Assembly: GCF_900105125.1 (NCBI RefSeq)
Contig: NZ_LT629750.1
Location: 6,723,001-6,787,000 of the forward strand
Source of the DNA: Bradyrhizobium canariense
GTDB lineage: Bacteria > Pseudomonadota > Alphaproteobacteria > Rhizobiales > Xanthobacteraceae
Reading direction: 5' to 3'
DNA length: 64,000 nucleotides
Under the pieces are notes generated by a model that worked only from the letters and a program-made list of their open reading frames with translations, was not told the origin of the DNA and ran no database searches. Of the stretch, positions 27,593 to 37,092 are shown piece by piece. The position numbers were made by a program, and so were the translations under genes. Every line of letters begins with the position of its first letter. The stretch's first letter is position 1.

Positions 27593-28573
27593 TCAGGTCC
27601 GGGTCATCTCTGCCAGCACGCTGTGCAGGGTGCGCCGCGTCAGCGGTATCTTGAAATCGTTGCCGCCGAACCCGCGCGCGCCTTCGAGCACGGCATTTGC
27701 GGCTGCGTCGAAGGTGGTCGTGTCTGCGGAAGCGTTCGCCAGCTTTTGCTCCGCCTGCGGTGACCGCCAGGGCTTATGCGCCAGACCACCGAAGGCGAGC
27801 CGAGCCGAGCGAATCCGGCCGCGCGTGCTATCGACGATCGCGGCGACGGAAACCAGCGCAAAGGCGTAGGAGGCGCGGTCGCGTACTTTGCGGTAGACCT
27901 GCACACCTGGAGGCGGCGGAGGCAGCGTCACCGCAGTGACGATCTCGCCCGGCTTGAGCGACGTCTCGATCTCGGGAGTCCTGCCCGGAAGACGATGAAA
28001 CTCCGCGATCGGAATGACTTTGGTATCGCCCTCGCGGTTCGACGTCTCTACCTTGGCATCGAGTGCGCGCATCGCGACAGCCATATCCGACGGATGCGTC
28101 GCGATGCATTGGTCGCTGGTGCCCAGGATGGCGTGAATACGGTTGAAGCCGGCGAGCGCCGCGCAGCCGGAGCCGGGGCTGCGCTTGTTGCAGGGTTTTG
28201 AGATGTCATAGAAATAGTAACAGCGGGTTCGCTGCAGCAGATTTCCGCCGGTCGTTGCCTTGTTGCGCAACTGTGCGCTGGCGCCTGCCAGCAATGCACG
28301 GCTCAGGACGCCGTAACGCTGCCGTACGCGAGGGTCGGCCGCGAGATCGCTGTTTCGAACCAGCGCACCGATGCGTAAGCCGCCTTCCGGTGTCTCGTCG
28401 ATCTTGTCGAGCGGCAGCCGATTGATATCGATCAAGGTAGATGGCGTCTCGACCTGCAACTTCATCAGGTCGAGCAAATTGGTGCCGCCGGCAATGATTT
28501 TCGCGCTAGGTTTGACCGCAGCGGCGGCGGCACCGGTGGCTGTATCTGCGCGTTGATAGGTGAAGGCTTTCAT
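27593..28573 (-). CDS. paoB: FAD subunit of periplasmic aldehyde oxidoreductase
   Basis: A 326-residue CoxM-type FAD-binding subunit ([35 protein letters not shown]). It carries the additional Cys set CYYFYD...[13 protein letters not shown] (about residues 125-146), which in the YagS/PaoB group holds an extra 4Fe-4S cluster, separating it from ordinary xanthine dehydrogenases. The ATG overlaps the stop of the small-subunit gene (ATGA). It would pass electrons between the 2Fe-2S subunit and, probably, the downstream cytochrome c. Confidence 0.9.
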   Translation of the reverse strand: MKAFTYQRADTATGAAAAAVKPSAKIIAGGTNLLDLMKLQVETPSTLIDINRLPLDKIDETPEGGLRIGALVRNSDLAADPRVRQRYGVLSRALLAGASAQLRNKATTGGNLLQRTRCYYFYDISKPCNKRSPGSGCAALAGFNRIHAILGTSDQCIATHPSDMAVAMRALDAKVETSNREGDTKVIPIAEFHRLPGRTPEIETSLKPGEIVTAVTLPPPPPGVQVYRKVRDRASYAFALVSVAAIVDSTRGRIRSARLAFGGLAHKPWRSPQAEQKLANASADTTTFDAAANAVLEGARGFGGNDFKIPLTRRTLHSVLAEMTRT

Positions 28574-29235
28574 GCCGGCGTTCCTGCAGCTTGTTTAATA
28601 GCGGCCACGATGTTGGGGTAGGCTGCGCAGCGGCAGATGTTACCGCTCATCCTCTCGCGAATTTCCGGATCGGTGAGTTCAGCGACCGGTTGCGTCAGGT
28701 CCTCCGTCACGTAGCTCGGCATGCCCAGCCGGCTTTCGGCCAGCATTCCGATGGCGGAGCAGATCTGGCCAGAGGTGCAGTAACCGCACTGAAAGCCGTC
28801 ATGCTCGACAAAAGCCGTCTGCAGCGGATGCAGATTCTCGCCTTCGGCCAGCCCCTCGATCGTGGTGATGGATTGGCCGTCATGCATCACTGCAAGCGTC
28901 AGGCAGGAGTTAATGCGCCGCCCTTCGACCAGAACGGTGCAGGCGCCGCATTGGCCGTGATCACAACCTTTCTTCGAGCCTGTGAGTGCGAGGTGTTCTC
29001 GCAGAGCATCGAGCAGCGTTGTGCGGGGATCAAGCGTCAGCGAATGAGGGTGGCCGTTGATCTGAAGTTCGACATTCACAGGCGCTGGGGGCGGCCCACT
29101 TTCGTCGATCGGGCCGGCCGCAAAGACGGCACGCGGCAGCGTGGTCAAAAGCAGAGCGGTGGTTCCAGTCTCGATCACAGTGCGGCGGGTAACCTCAGTT
29201 CTGTCGAGCGCAGTATTGGATTCGTACTCGTCCAT
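28570..29235 (-). CDS. paoA: 2Fe-2S subunit of periplasmic aldehyde oxidoreductase, Tat signal
   Basis: A 221-residue small subunit with two 2Fe-2S clusters: the plant-type ferredoxin motif [14 protein letters not shown] and the second cluster motifs [15 protein letters not shown] and [12 protein letters not shown]. The N-terminus has a twin-arginine signal ([20 protein letters not shown]), which directs the complex to the periplasm and distinguishes PaoA/YagT from cytoplasmic CO- or xanthine-dehydrogenase subunits. First gene of the paoABC-cytochrome operon; the 95-base gap upstream toward the cupin gene may hold its promoter. Confidence 0.92.
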   Translation of the reverse strand: MDEYESNTALDRTEVTRRTVIETGTTALLLTTLPRAVFAAGPIDESGPPPAPVNVELQINGHPHSLTLDPRTTLLDALREHLALTGSKKGCDHGQCGACTVLVEGRRINSCLTLAVMHDGQSITTIEGLAEGENLHPLQTAFVEHDGFQCGYCTSGQICSAIGMLAESRLGMPSYVTEDLTQPVAELTDPEIRERMSGNICRCAAYPNIVAAIKQAAGTPA

Positions 29236-29331
29236 GATTGCTCCATGCTTGCATAGTCCGCAAAGACTATCGCAGAGGGCATCAGGCTTACGGCCTGCTG
29301 CTATCCTGCTGCCTGAAGGAAGACATCCGGC

Positions 29332-29736
29332 TTACGGCCAGGTGTCGTCCGGAACATTGACGACGATGGGCGTCGCGGTGCTGCGCACGACAACCCATCG
29401 AAACGGCTCCAGTTTTGATGGATTGACTTCCATGTGCAGCAGGAAGGCGGGAACGTGAATGAAATCGCCAGCCTTTGCGCGCGCGACGGATTCTCCCTTC
29501 GTCCCCCAGCGTATTTCGCAGATGCCGGAGAGGACGTAGGCGATCGTCTCTTGCTCTCCGTGATGGTGAACTCCCGTCCGTGATCCCGGTTCCACCTCGA
29601 ACAGACCGCCCCACATCGCCGACGCGATGCCGAGCGCCGGCGCGATAGCGGCGCGACGTTCAGAGCCCGGCGTCTGCGCGGTTCCCGGATCGAATTCAGC
29701 TGGGCTGACGATTTTGATTGCAGAAAAAGAATTCAT
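29332..29736 (-). CDS. Small cupin-domain protein
   Basis: A 134-residue single-cupin protein. Cupin motif 1 is present as GSRTGVHHHGEQETIAYVLSG (His/His/Glu metal ligands); motif 2 is degenerate around FIHVPAFLLHMEVN, still giving a His. The start at 29736 is chosen because GGGA precedes it; a TTG 15 bases upstream is the alternative. No signal peptide. It lies between the bicupin and the pao operon on the same strand, and a dyad lies just upstream (29797-29816). Metal binding is likely, reaction unknown. Confidence 0.8.
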   Translation of the reverse strand: MNSFSAIKIVSPAEFDPGTAQTPGSERRAAIAPALGIASAMWGGLFEVEPGSRTGVHHHGEQETIAYVLSGICEIRWGTKGESVARAKAGDFIHVPAFLLHMEVNPSKLEPFRWVVVRSTATPIVVNVPDDTWP

Positions 29737-29796
29737 GGCGTCCCGCATCAATTTGAATCTTCCACTCGGAAGTTAATCAGCGGCCATTTAGAGAGC

Positions 29797-29816
29797 CACT
29801 AAATTGGAGTTTAGAA
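29797..29816 (+). promoter_or_regulatory. TAAATT-N4-TTTAGAA dyad
   Basis: CTAAA-TTGGAG-TTTAG, a perfect inverted repeat and the best symmetric member of the family. It lies 60-80 bases upstream of the minus-strand cupin gene start, where an operator or promoter would sit. A half-site-like TTTAGAG occurs 23 bases earlier. Confidence 0.65.
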
Positions 29817-29977
29817 AATCCGCTTCGCATTGAAGTCAGGTCACGTGTTCTCGGCGGTCGTGCCAATCGTGACATGTTCACCGCGCCGGCGCGCGAAGCG
29901 GATGTCTAAGCAGACAGGTGGCCGAAGTCGGAAGGGGGTGGCATGTTGTTTTCGGCAAAGGCCCCCCCCTGTTCCGA

Positions 29978-31246
29978 TCATACCGGCATGATTTCCGGCT
30001 TGTTCTTGGGGAATTTTGCGATCGTAGCCTCGCTCACGTTCAGGTGCTGGGCAACCATCGCCGGCGGCGTACGGGTGATCCAGTCGGACAGCGAGACATC
30101 TGCGAAATATGAACTTCTGAACACCTCGAGGAACTGCAAGTCGGTGTCGCCTGTGTTCTTGATATAATGTCCGAGGTTTTTCTTGACGTAGCCGACGTCG
30201 CCCGCGTTGAAGTCCATGGTGACGGCGTTCGGGCCAGTGTTGAAGACCGTCATTTGCCCTTTGCCCTTGATCCAGTACTGCCACTCATCGGCGTTGGGGT
30301 GCCAGTGCATCTCCCGCAGGCCGCCAGGATGCACCGTTACCAGCGCAGCAGCGACCGTCGTGGAAACGGTGAAGTTGCGGCTGTCGGCAATGTGCACCGT
30401 ACCGCCCTTGGTCTCGCGCGCCGGGGCTCCCGATCCGAGCGAGAAGGTGAAGGGGTGCGGAGGCGCGCCCCTTCCGCTCACCGCTTCGCGGTCCGCGGCC
30501 AGATCGCCGGGTAACTTGCCCTGGAAGATGTAGAGGTCGCGCAGCGGAATGTCCTGGAACGTCTCGGCCGGAACACCGAAATTGTCGGCGAGAATATCGG
30601 GCGGCGTATGCGTGAACCATTCCGACACCAGGAGGGTGGTGAATTCGGAGGCCTTGCCTTCATCGAAGCATATCACGAACTCGCAGCCGTCCGGGCCGAG
30701 TCCCTGCAGCGAATGCGGCAGGCCGGCGGGGAAATACCACAGGTCGCCTTCTTTCACGTCGGCGATGTAAGGCCGGCCCAATTCGTCGAGAACAGTGATC
30801 CGGCAGGTGCCGTAGGTCATGTAGGCCCACTCTGCAAACTGGTGCCAGTGCATCTCCCGTATGCCGCCGGCCGTCAGCCGCATGTTGACGCCGGAAATGG
30901 TGTCCGCGACCGCGAAGGAGTCTTGTGTTACCTGACGTGCCCAGCCGCCATTTTGAATGCGCCGTGGCGCGTTGTTGAATGACGCCCAGCTCAAGGGCAT
31001 GCTGCCGGTGTCGGTTGCGGGCGGAGAGAATGCCCCCGGAAATTGATCCCTTATCGCCGGATTCTGCGGACCTGGATCGATAACGCTTCTTGGATTCCTG
31101 GCGTTGATTGCACCCTGCGGCGGATCGTTCGGATTGCCGAAGGTGATATCGCTCTTCACCGGCGTAGCGTTCGCCGTTGTCATTGTCGCTGCCGTCACCA
31201 GCCCACCCGCGGCTGTCGCCGCCAACATGTCACGCCGCGAGAACAT
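29978..31246 (-). CDS. Tat-exported bicupin, oxalate decarboxylase type
   Basis: A 422-residue bicupin with a twin-arginine signal (MFSRRDMLAATAAGG). Each half has the Mn-binding cupin motif: GGIREMHWHQFAEWAYMTYG (about 127-146) and GGLREMHWHPNADEWQYWIKG (about 310-330), with second motifs FPAGLPHSLQGLG and VKKNLGHYIKNTG. Length and the two conserved REMHWH sites fit oxalate decarboxylase (oxalate to formate and CO2) and related bicupins. AGGAG precedes the ATG. The minus-strand order is bicupin, cupin, pao operon; formate made in the periplasm would be one possible link to redox genes nearby. Specificity is not proven. Confidence 0.9.
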   Translation of the reverse strand: MFSRRDMLAATAAGGLVTAATMTTANATPVKSDITFGNPNDPPQGAINARNPRSVIDPGPQNPAIRDQFPGAFSPPATDTGSMPLSWASFNNAPRRIQNGGWARQVTQDSFAVADTISGVNMRLTAGGIREMHWHQFAEWAYMTYGTCRITVLDELGRPYIADVKEGDLWYFPAGLPHSLQGLGPDGCEFVICFDEGKASEFTTLLVSEWFTHTPPDILADNFGVPAETFQDIPLRDLYIFQGKLPGDLAADREAVSGRGAPPHPFTFSLGSGAPARETKGGTVHIADSRNFTVSTTVAAALVTVHPGGLREMHWHPNADEWQYWIKGKGQMTVFNTGPNAVTMDFNAGDVGYVKKNLGHYIKNTGDTDLQFLEVFRSSYFADVSLSDWITRTPPAMVAQHLNVSEATIAKFPKNKPEIMPV

Positions 31247-31313
31247 CGTTTGTCACTCCTGTGCAAGAATGAAGCTTGAATAGTTGAGAGGTAGTCGGGA
31301 GCTTTTTGTGCGC

Positions 31314-31333
31314 CATTAAATTGAAGTTCAGAA
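31314..31333 (+). promoter_or_regulatory. TAAATT-N4-TTCAGAA dyad
   Basis: CCAT followed by TAAATT-GAAG-TTCAGAA, an exact consensus member, about 70 bases upstream of the bicupin start and about 105 bases beyond the RND permease stop. Confidence 0.6.
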
Positions 31334-31437
31334 CGGCCCGCTCACGCGTATGCTGTCGGGCTCGTCGCCTCCTACATTCAGATGCTGGTCAACCGATCCT
31401 GGTGGCGGCAGCATTGGAGATGGCTCCGATCTTCGGT

Positions 31438-34400
31438 TCATTCGGCGGCCTGTCGCTCTGCGTGGCCAGCGGCCGCCTCATTCTTTTTGTCCCCGAAGAA
31501 CCGGGTCTGCAGCTTGTCGAGATAGATGTAGACGACCGGCGTCGTATACAGAGTGAGAATCTGCGACAGAGCGAGGCCGCCGACGATGGCGTAGCCGAGC
31601 GGCTGGCGAATCTCCGAGCCGACCCCCGTGCCCACCATCATCGGCACGCCACCGAGCAGCGCCGCCATCGTCGTCATCAGGATCGGCCGGAAACGCAGTA
31701 CGCAGGCCTGGTAGATCGATTCCTCGGCCGTCAGGCCTTCGTTGTGTTCGACCTGCTGGGCAAAATCGACCAGCATGATGCCGTTCTTCTTGACGATGCC
31801 GATGAGCAATATGATGCCAACGATTGCGATCACGCTCAGATCCATGTGAACCGCCATCAGTAGCAGCAGCGCGCCGACGCCGGCCGAGGGCAGGGTGGAG
31901 ATGATGGTGATCGGATGGATCAGGCTCTCGTACAGCACGCCCAGGATAATGTAGATGACGAAGAGCGATGCGACGATGAGGATCGGCGTGCTCTTGAGCG
32001 ATGCTCCGAATGCCTGGGCGTTGCCCTGAAAGCTGGTCTGGAGCGAGAGCGGCGGGTGCAACTCCTTTTCAACCGTCTGAATGCGGCTTACCGCCTGGCC
32101 GATCGCGGTGCCGGGCGCGAGGTTGAACGAGATCGTCACCGACGGGAACTGGCCCTGGTGGTTGATCACGAGCGGCGCGACCTTCACCACCGAATCGACC
32201 AGCGTCGATAACGGCACCTGCTGTCCGCTCGATGATTTGACGTAGATACCATTGAGCGCTTCGGGCCCGTACTGGAATTTGGGATTGACCTCCAGGATGA
32301 CATGGTACTGCTGCAGGGTGGTATACATGGTCGAGACGATACGCTGGCCGAAGGCGTCGTCGAGCGTGTTGTCGATCGTGTAAGGCAGGATGCCGTAGCT
32401 CGAGGCGACCTCGCGCTTGATCGTGATGTCGAGCATCGGTCCGGCATTGAGCTGGTCGGTGGTGACGTCGGTGATGCCTGGGACCGCCTTGATCTTGTCG
32501 AGGAACTGCGTCGCCCAATGGTCGAGCTCGCCGGGATCGGCGTCGTTCAAGGTGTACTGAAACTGGGTCTTGTTCAGCCGCGCGCCGATGGTGATGTCCT
32601 GCGCGGGCTGCATATAGAGCGTGATGCCCTGGATTTTGGCGAGGTTGGTCCGCAGCCGTGCGATTACCTTATCGATCGGATCGCGCTGGTCGTTGGGCTT
32701 GAGCTGGATGAATACACGGCCGTCGTTGAGCGTGTAGAGGCCACCGCCCGCACCCACCGCTGATCCGACTGTTGCCACGGCTGGATCCCGCACGATGGCA
32801 TTGAGCAAAGCTTGCTGGCGTTCCGCCATAGCCTGGAATGAAATATCCTGTGCCGCCTCGGACTGGCCGAGGATCAATCCGGTGTCCTGCTCGGGAAAGA
32901 AACCCTTGGGAATCACCACGTAGAGATACCCGGTCAAGGCGATGGTGCCGAACATCACCATCAGCGTCGCGAACTGATGCCGCAGCACGATCTTGAGGCC
33001 TGCCTCATAGACATTCAGCAGGCCGTCGAAGCCGCGCTCGGACAACCGGTAGAGCCGTCCGTGGTCTTTGCTCTCCGGCTTGAGCAGATAGGCGCACATC
33101 ATCGGCGTGAGCGTCCGCGAGATCACTAGCGAGAGGACGAGCGCCACGCTCACCGTCACCGCAAACTCACGGAACAGCAATCCGACATAGCCGCCCATCA
33201 GGAACAGCGGGATGAACACGGCGATCAGCGAGAACGTGATCGCCATGACGGTGAAGCCGATCTCGCCGGATCCCTTCATCGCCGCGTCGTACGGCGAGAG
33301 GCCTTCCTCCATATGCCGTACGATGTTCTCGATCTCGACCACGGCGTCGTCGACCACGAATCCGACCGCGATCGACAGGGCCATCAGCGAGAGGTTGTCG
33401 AGACTATAGCCGAGTTCGTAGAGCACCGCGAAGGTGCCGACCAGCGCCAGCGGCACGGTGACGGCCGGGATAACGGTCGCCCAGAAATTACGGAGGAATA
33501 TGAAGATCACCATGACGACGAGCGCAACTGTCAGCAGCAACGTAAATTGCACGTCGGCAACCGATGCGCGGATGGTCTGGGTGCGATCGGAAATGATATT
33601 GACCTTGACGGCGGCCGGGATCGAGGCCTCGAGCACGGGCATCATCGCCTTGACCCGATTCACGGTCTCGATGACGTTGGCACCGGGCTGGCGCTGGATC
33701 GCCAGGATGATCGCCCGCTGCTTGTTGTACCAGCCGGCGATCAGTTCGTTCTCTCCCGCGCTGACGGCGCGGCCGATATCGCGGATCCGGACCGGCGACC
33801 CGTTGCGGTAGGCGATGACCAGGTCGTCGTATTGGTTGGGCTTGAACAGCTGATCGTTGGTATTGAGCGTGTAGGTCTGGCGAGGGCTGTTGAGCGTACC
33901 TTTCGGGAGGTCGACATTGGCCTGACCGAGTACCGTGCGAACATCCTCGAGGTTGATGCCGCGAGCGGCCAGCGCCTCTGGATCGACCTGTACGCGGACG
34001 GTCGGCTGTTGCGTGCCTCCAATGCCCACGAGGCCTACCCCGGATATCTGCGAGATCTTTTGCAGCAGAATGTTTTGCGCATAGGCGTCGACAACGGTCA
34101 GCGGCAGGCTGTCCGAGGTGATCCCGAGCACCAGAATCGGCGTGTCAGCCGGATTGACCTTGCGGATGAGCGGCGGATACGGCAAGCCCACCGGCAGGTA
34201 GGCGTTCGCCGCATTGATGGCCGACAGCGTGTCGCTCACCGCCCCGTCGATGGGGCGGTTCAAATCGAACTGCAGCGTGATCTGGACATAGCCGAGCGCA
34301 CTGGCCGACGTCATCTGGGTGAGGCCGGGGATCTCACCGAACTGCAGCTCGAGCGGCGATGCCACCGTGGATGCCATGGTCTGCGGGTCGGCGCCCGGCA

Positions 34401-34551
34401 ATTGGGCCGTGACCGTAAGCGTCGGATAGTTGACGTTCGGCAGCGACGCCACCGGCAATAGCGGATAGGCGATCAGTCCGGCCACCAGCAATCCTACCAT
34501 CAGCAGAGCGGTCGCGATCGGTCGTTGGATGAATGGCGCGGAAATATTCAT
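31438..34551 (-). CDS. RND efflux permease (MdtC-like)
   Basis: A full-length 1037-residue RND permease of the HAE1 family, closest in pattern to MdtB/MdtC: start MNISAPFIQRPIATALLMVG, porter-domain VASLPNVNYPTLTVTAQLPG, proton-relay motif VGFVVDDAVVEIENIVRH, second half FGTIALTGYLYVVIPKGFFP and GIILLIGIVKKNGIMLVDFA. Twelve transmembrane helices in the 1+5, 1+5 arrangement are expected. It overlaps the adaptor gene by ATGA, giving a tightly coupled adaptor-permease pair. No second permease or outer-membrane channel follows. Substrate unknown. Confidence 0.96.
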   Translation of the reverse strand: MNISAPFIQRPIATALLMVGLLVAGLIAYPLLPVASLPNVNYPTLTVTAQLPGADPQTMASTVASPLELQFGEIPGLTQMTSASALGYVQITLQFDLNRPIDGAVSDTLSAINAANAYLPVGLPYPPLIRKVNPADTPILVLGITSDSLPLTVVDAYAQNILLQKISQISGVGLVGIGGTQQPTVRVQVDPEALAARGINLEDVRTVLGQANVDLPKGTLNSPRQTYTLNTNDQLFKPNQYDDLVIAYRNGSPVRIRDIGRAVSAGENELIAGWYNKQRAIILAIQRQPGANVIETVNRVKAMMPVLEASIPAAVKVNIISDRTQTIRASVADVQFTLLLTVALVVMVIFIFLRNFWATVIPAVTVPLALVGTFAVLYELGYSLDNLSLMALSIAVGFVVDDAVVEIENIVRHMEEGLSPYDAAMKGSGEIGFTVMAITFSLIAVFIPLFLMGGYVGLLFREFAVTVSVALVLSLVISRTLTPMMCAYLLKPESKDHGRLYRLSERGFDGLLNVYEAGLKIVLRHQFATLMVMFGTIALTGYLYVVIPKGFFPEQDTGLILGQSEAAQDISFQAMAERQQALLNAIVRDPAVATVGSAVGAGGGLYTLNDGRVFIQLKPNDQRDPIDKVIARLRTNLAKIQGITLYMQPAQDITIGARLNKTQFQYTLNDADPGELDHWATQFLDKIKAVPGITDVTTDQLNAGPMLDITIKREVASSYGILPYTIDNTLDDAFGQRIVSTMYTTLQQYHVILEVNPKFQYGPEALNGIYVKSSSGQQVPLSTLVDSVVKVAPLVINHQGQFPSVTISFNLAPGTAIGQAVSRIQTVEKELHPPLSLQTSFQGNAQAFGASLKSTPILIVASLFVIYIILGVLYESLIHPITIISTLPSAGVGALLLLMAVHMDLSVIAIVGIILLIGIVKKNGIMLVDFAQQVEHNEGLTAEESIYQACVLRFRPILMTTMAALLGGVPMMVGTGVGSEIRQPLGYAIVGGLALSQILTLYTTPVVYIYLDKLQTRFFGDKKNEAAAGHAERQAAE

Positions 34552-35729
34552 GGGATCGGCGCCTGCAGTGCGTCTTGTGCGGCTGCTTCCTCTGCGGCAT
34601 GGCCGTGCAGTATCGCGACCTGCGTGCCGGGCTGCAGCTTGTATTGTCCGTCGACCACGACCTGCTCGTTGGCTTTGAGACCGGAATCAATGAGCGCCTG
34701 GCCATCGCTGATTTGCGCGACCTTGATTGGGCGGATTGCCACGGTGCCATCCGGATTGACGACATAGGCATAGGTTCCTTGCGGGCCTCGCTGCACGACC
34801 GCTGCGGGAACAGTCAGGCCGTTGTGCCGCGTATCGACCAGCAGCCGCGCGTTGACGAGCTGGCCCGGCCAGAGCCGGTTCGCCTTGTTGGCAAAATTCG
34901 CCTTGAGCTGGATCGAGCCGGTGGTCTGCAGGATCTCGTTGTTGACGAGGCCGAGCACCCCTTGATCCAACTGGATCTTGTCATCTTGGGTGTAGGCGAG
35001 AACGGGGAGCGGCGCGTTGCTCTTTTGCTGCTGCTGCTGGATTTGCGGCAGGCTCGTCTCCGGAAGGGTGAATATCAGCGAAATCGGATGGAGCTGCGTA
35101 ACGACGACGAGGCCGTTCGTATTCGACGGGCTGATGATGTTGCCGACGTCGATCTGACGAATGCCGACCACGCCATCGATCGGCGACGTCAGCCGCGTGT
35201 AGCTGAGCTGCACCTTCGCGGCGTCGATCAGCGCCTGGTCGGCCTTGATAGCCGCCTGCAGTTCCCCCACTTGCGCTTGCTGGGTCTCGATCAATTGTGG
35301 AGTGGCCCAGCCCTTGTCACCCAATTGGCTGTAGCGAGTGAGATTGGCCTGAGCATTGACGAGCTGGGCCTGATCGCGTTCCAGGTTTCCAGTGTACTGG
35401 TCAATCAACGCCTGATAGGGACGTGGATCGATCTGCGCGAGCAGGTCGCCGGCATGCACGGTCTGGCCTTCGGTGAAGTTGATGCTGATGATTTGCCCCT
35501 GGATCTGGGCGCGCACGATGTCGGTGTTGTACGCAATCACCGTGCCGACACCGCTGAGATAGATCGGCACGTCATGCTGGTCGACAATCCCGGCGACGAT
35601 CGGCACCGCGGGCGGCGGAGCGGGCGCGGCAACGACTTTCTCCAACGGGACAATATGCGTCAGGTACAGCAGACCGCCGGCCGCAAGCACCGCAGCTATT
35701 AAGGCAGGGACAACGACTTTCTTTTTCAT
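34548..35729 (-). CDS. RND efflux adaptor (MdtA-like)
   Basis: A 393-residue membrane fusion protein with an N-terminal anchor (VVVPALIAAVLAAGGLLYLT), lipoyl halves (GQTVHAGDLLAQIDPRPYQA and RLTSPIDGVVGIRQIDVGNI), a helical hairpin between them, a poly-Gln stretch (IQQQQQKSN, about 229-237) and the adaptor C-terminal domain. It pairs with the overlapping permease gene. The Ser/Thr/Pro-rich gene lies 87 bases upstream on the same strand and is probably the first gene of this transcription unit. Confidence 0.95.
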   Translation of the reverse strand: MKKKVVVPALIAAVLAAGGLLYLTHIVPLEKVVAAPAPPPAVPIVAGIVDQHDVPIYLSGVGTVIAYNTDIVRAQIQGQIISINFTEGQTVHAGDLLAQIDPRPYQALIDQYTGNLERDQAQLVNAQANLTRYSQLGDKGWATPQLIETQQAQVGELQAAIKADQALIDAAKVQLSYTRLTSPIDGVVGIRQIDVGNIISPSNTNGLVVVTQLHPISLIFTLPETSLPQIQQQQQKSNAPLPVLAYTQDDKIQLDQGVLGLVNNEILQTTGSIQLKANFANKANRLWPGQLVNARLLVDTRHNGLTVPAAVVQRGPQGTYAYVVNPDGTVAIRPIKVAQISDGQALIDSGLKANEQVVVDGQYKLQPGTQVAILHGHAAEEAAAQDALQAPIP

Positions 35730-35816
35730 GACCGCTCTCGATTACAGATGAAAATTATTTCACTACCGCCTGGAATGATCGACGTTCCGGTTGTTCTGAT
35801 GGTCAGGCTCGGCTCT

Positions 35817-36680
35817 TTAATCCGAGCCCGCACCCGTCGGAGTTAGTGTGGATCCGCTCGGATCAATCACGGAAAGAGCGTTCCTCCCTGAGGAGGTGCT
35901 TGCCGTCATGGATGAAACAGCGGGCGGAGATGCAACAGTGGGTATCGTTGGCACCAGCGGTGCTGAACTCCCCATGGCACCTACGGTGGGCAATACACTT
36001 ATCGTCGGTACCGCTGCTGCGGAACTAACCCCAAGATTGCCAATCTCGAAAGATCCCAACGGAAGTCCGGTTCGAGCGCCGCCGCCCGGCGTGGTGGGCA
36101 ATGTTGATGTTGGACTGGACGAGGCGGCAATGCTGCTTGAGCCGGAGCCGCACATTCCCGACATGCCAGACGTGTCCAGCATTCCCGAGGATGTCGACAT
36201 TCCCGGCGATGTTGAGGTTCCCGAGGTTGCAAGGATGCCAGGATCCACCGCGGCGGCTGGCGCCGAGGCTCCAACTGCCGTTCCGCCGCCGTCGAAAGTC
36301 GCGGTCGATCCGAACATTTGAGATGGCGAAGTCGCCAGCGTCGAACATGCCGTACCGCTGCCCGTGGTTGGAGTTGTAATTGTGCCCGTTACGCCGATGG
36401 GTGCCGGACTGACTCCAGCTGATGTGATTTCGGTAGAGCCAAGGGGAATGCCGGTGGGCGAAACCGCCGAACCCGTCTCTAAGCCAAGCGGCGAGGTCGC
36501 GCCAATGGCAGGTGTCGGGCTGGCCATTCCGCCAACTTGTGCCATGGCAACGTTGCAGACAACCAGCGCTGGAAGGACTGCGGCGATCAACGCTAATCGT
36601 TTACCGGCAGCGTTACCGCAGCGAGCGCCAATGTCGATCAGTTTCGCGACGATCCCGCTTGGTGCGAGGCTATTGGACAT
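35817..36680 (-). CDS. Ser/Thr/Pro/Gly-rich exported protein of second RND operon
   Basis: A 287-residue protein with a long n-region signal peptide (hydrophobic core LALIAAVLPALVVCNVAMA). The mature part is Ser, Thr, Pro, Gly and Ala rich. A repeat-like segment occurs twice: GIPLGSTEITSAGVS (about residue 76) and GLPLGSFEIGNLGVS (about residue 201). I recall this LGS-E-GVS segment from abundant rhizobial hypothetical proteins. It precedes the adaptor gene in the same direction. Composition, export and pump linkage match the protein at 3926, though gene order differs. Function unknown. Confidence 0.75.
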   Translation of the reverse strand: MSNSLAPSGIVAKLIDIGARCGNAAGKRLALIAAVLPALVVCNVAMAQVGGMASPTPAIGATSPLGLETGSAVSPTGIPLGSTEITSAGVSPAPIGVTGTITTPTTGSGTACSTLATSPSQMFGSTATFDGGGTAVGASAPAAAVDPGILATSGTSTSPGMSTSSGMLDTSGMSGMCGSGSSSIAASSSPTSTLPTTPGGGARTGLPLGSFEIGNLGVSSAAAVPTISVLPTVGAMGSSAPLVPTIPTVASPPAVSSMTASTSSGRNALSVIDPSGSTLTPTGAGSD

Positions 36681-36858
36681 CGGTCAATCCCTCCGTAGGG
36701 CGCATAGAGCGTCCGAATGGTCGGCCACGGCAGATGTTCAACTTCTCGTTCAGCGCGACCAATCTTGGTCGTCTCGCACCGTACGTCGAAAGCTGATTTG
36801 CTCTGAACTGGTCTGCGGCCTGCTGCACAAGTTGGCCGGTTCGCGTGAGCTGTTCAAT

Positions 36859-36874
36859 TAAATACGAGTTTATG
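36859..36874 (+). promoter_or_regulatory. TAAATA-N4-TTTATG dyad variant
   Basis: TAAATA-CGAG-TTTATG resembles the second-site subtype also seen at 49646 (TAAATT-CGAG-TTTATT) and 22082. Confidence 0.45.
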
Positions 36875-36962
36875 CTCTCGTCGCTGATTTCATCGCAGCT
36901 GACCGCAAATCCGATTGTCTGAGCTCGAACGAAGGGATGCCGAGCTCATTCAAGAGTCAGAA

Positions 36963-36979
36963 GTCTGAACTTTATTTTA
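36963..36979 (-). promoter_or_regulatory. TAAAAT-N4-TTCAGAC dyad
   Basis: Minus strand: TAAAAT-AAAG-TTCAGAC, one mismatch in the left arm, 114 bases upstream of the YdeP-type start. Confidence 0.5.
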
Positions 36980-37092
36980 CTTGAGCGGACTTTGTTCACG
37001 CCCGATGTCCATCGACCATCTCGGATGGAAAACCATCCGTTCGTAACGAGAATATCTCTCGGCCAAACGTCACCGCGACTATGGAGAGCACA

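Larger units (their letters stand above)
36681..37092. other. Intergenic region upstream of YdeP-type gene
   Basis: A 412-base gap between divergent genes (Ser/Thr/Pro-rich protein and YdeP-type oxidoreductase), with no supported ORF. It carries two dyads: 36859-36874 (TAAATA-CGAG-TTTATG) and 36963-36979 (minus: TAAAAT-AAAG-TTCAGAC), 115-235 bases upstream of the oxidoreductase start. Confidence 0.5.

Noticed and set aside
33313..34461. A 382-codon plus-strand frame opposite the RND permease
   Set aside because: Composition (Asp/Arg/His/Gly) is that of an antisense shadow of a membrane protein in GC-rich DNA; the opposite strand encodes a complete RND pump.
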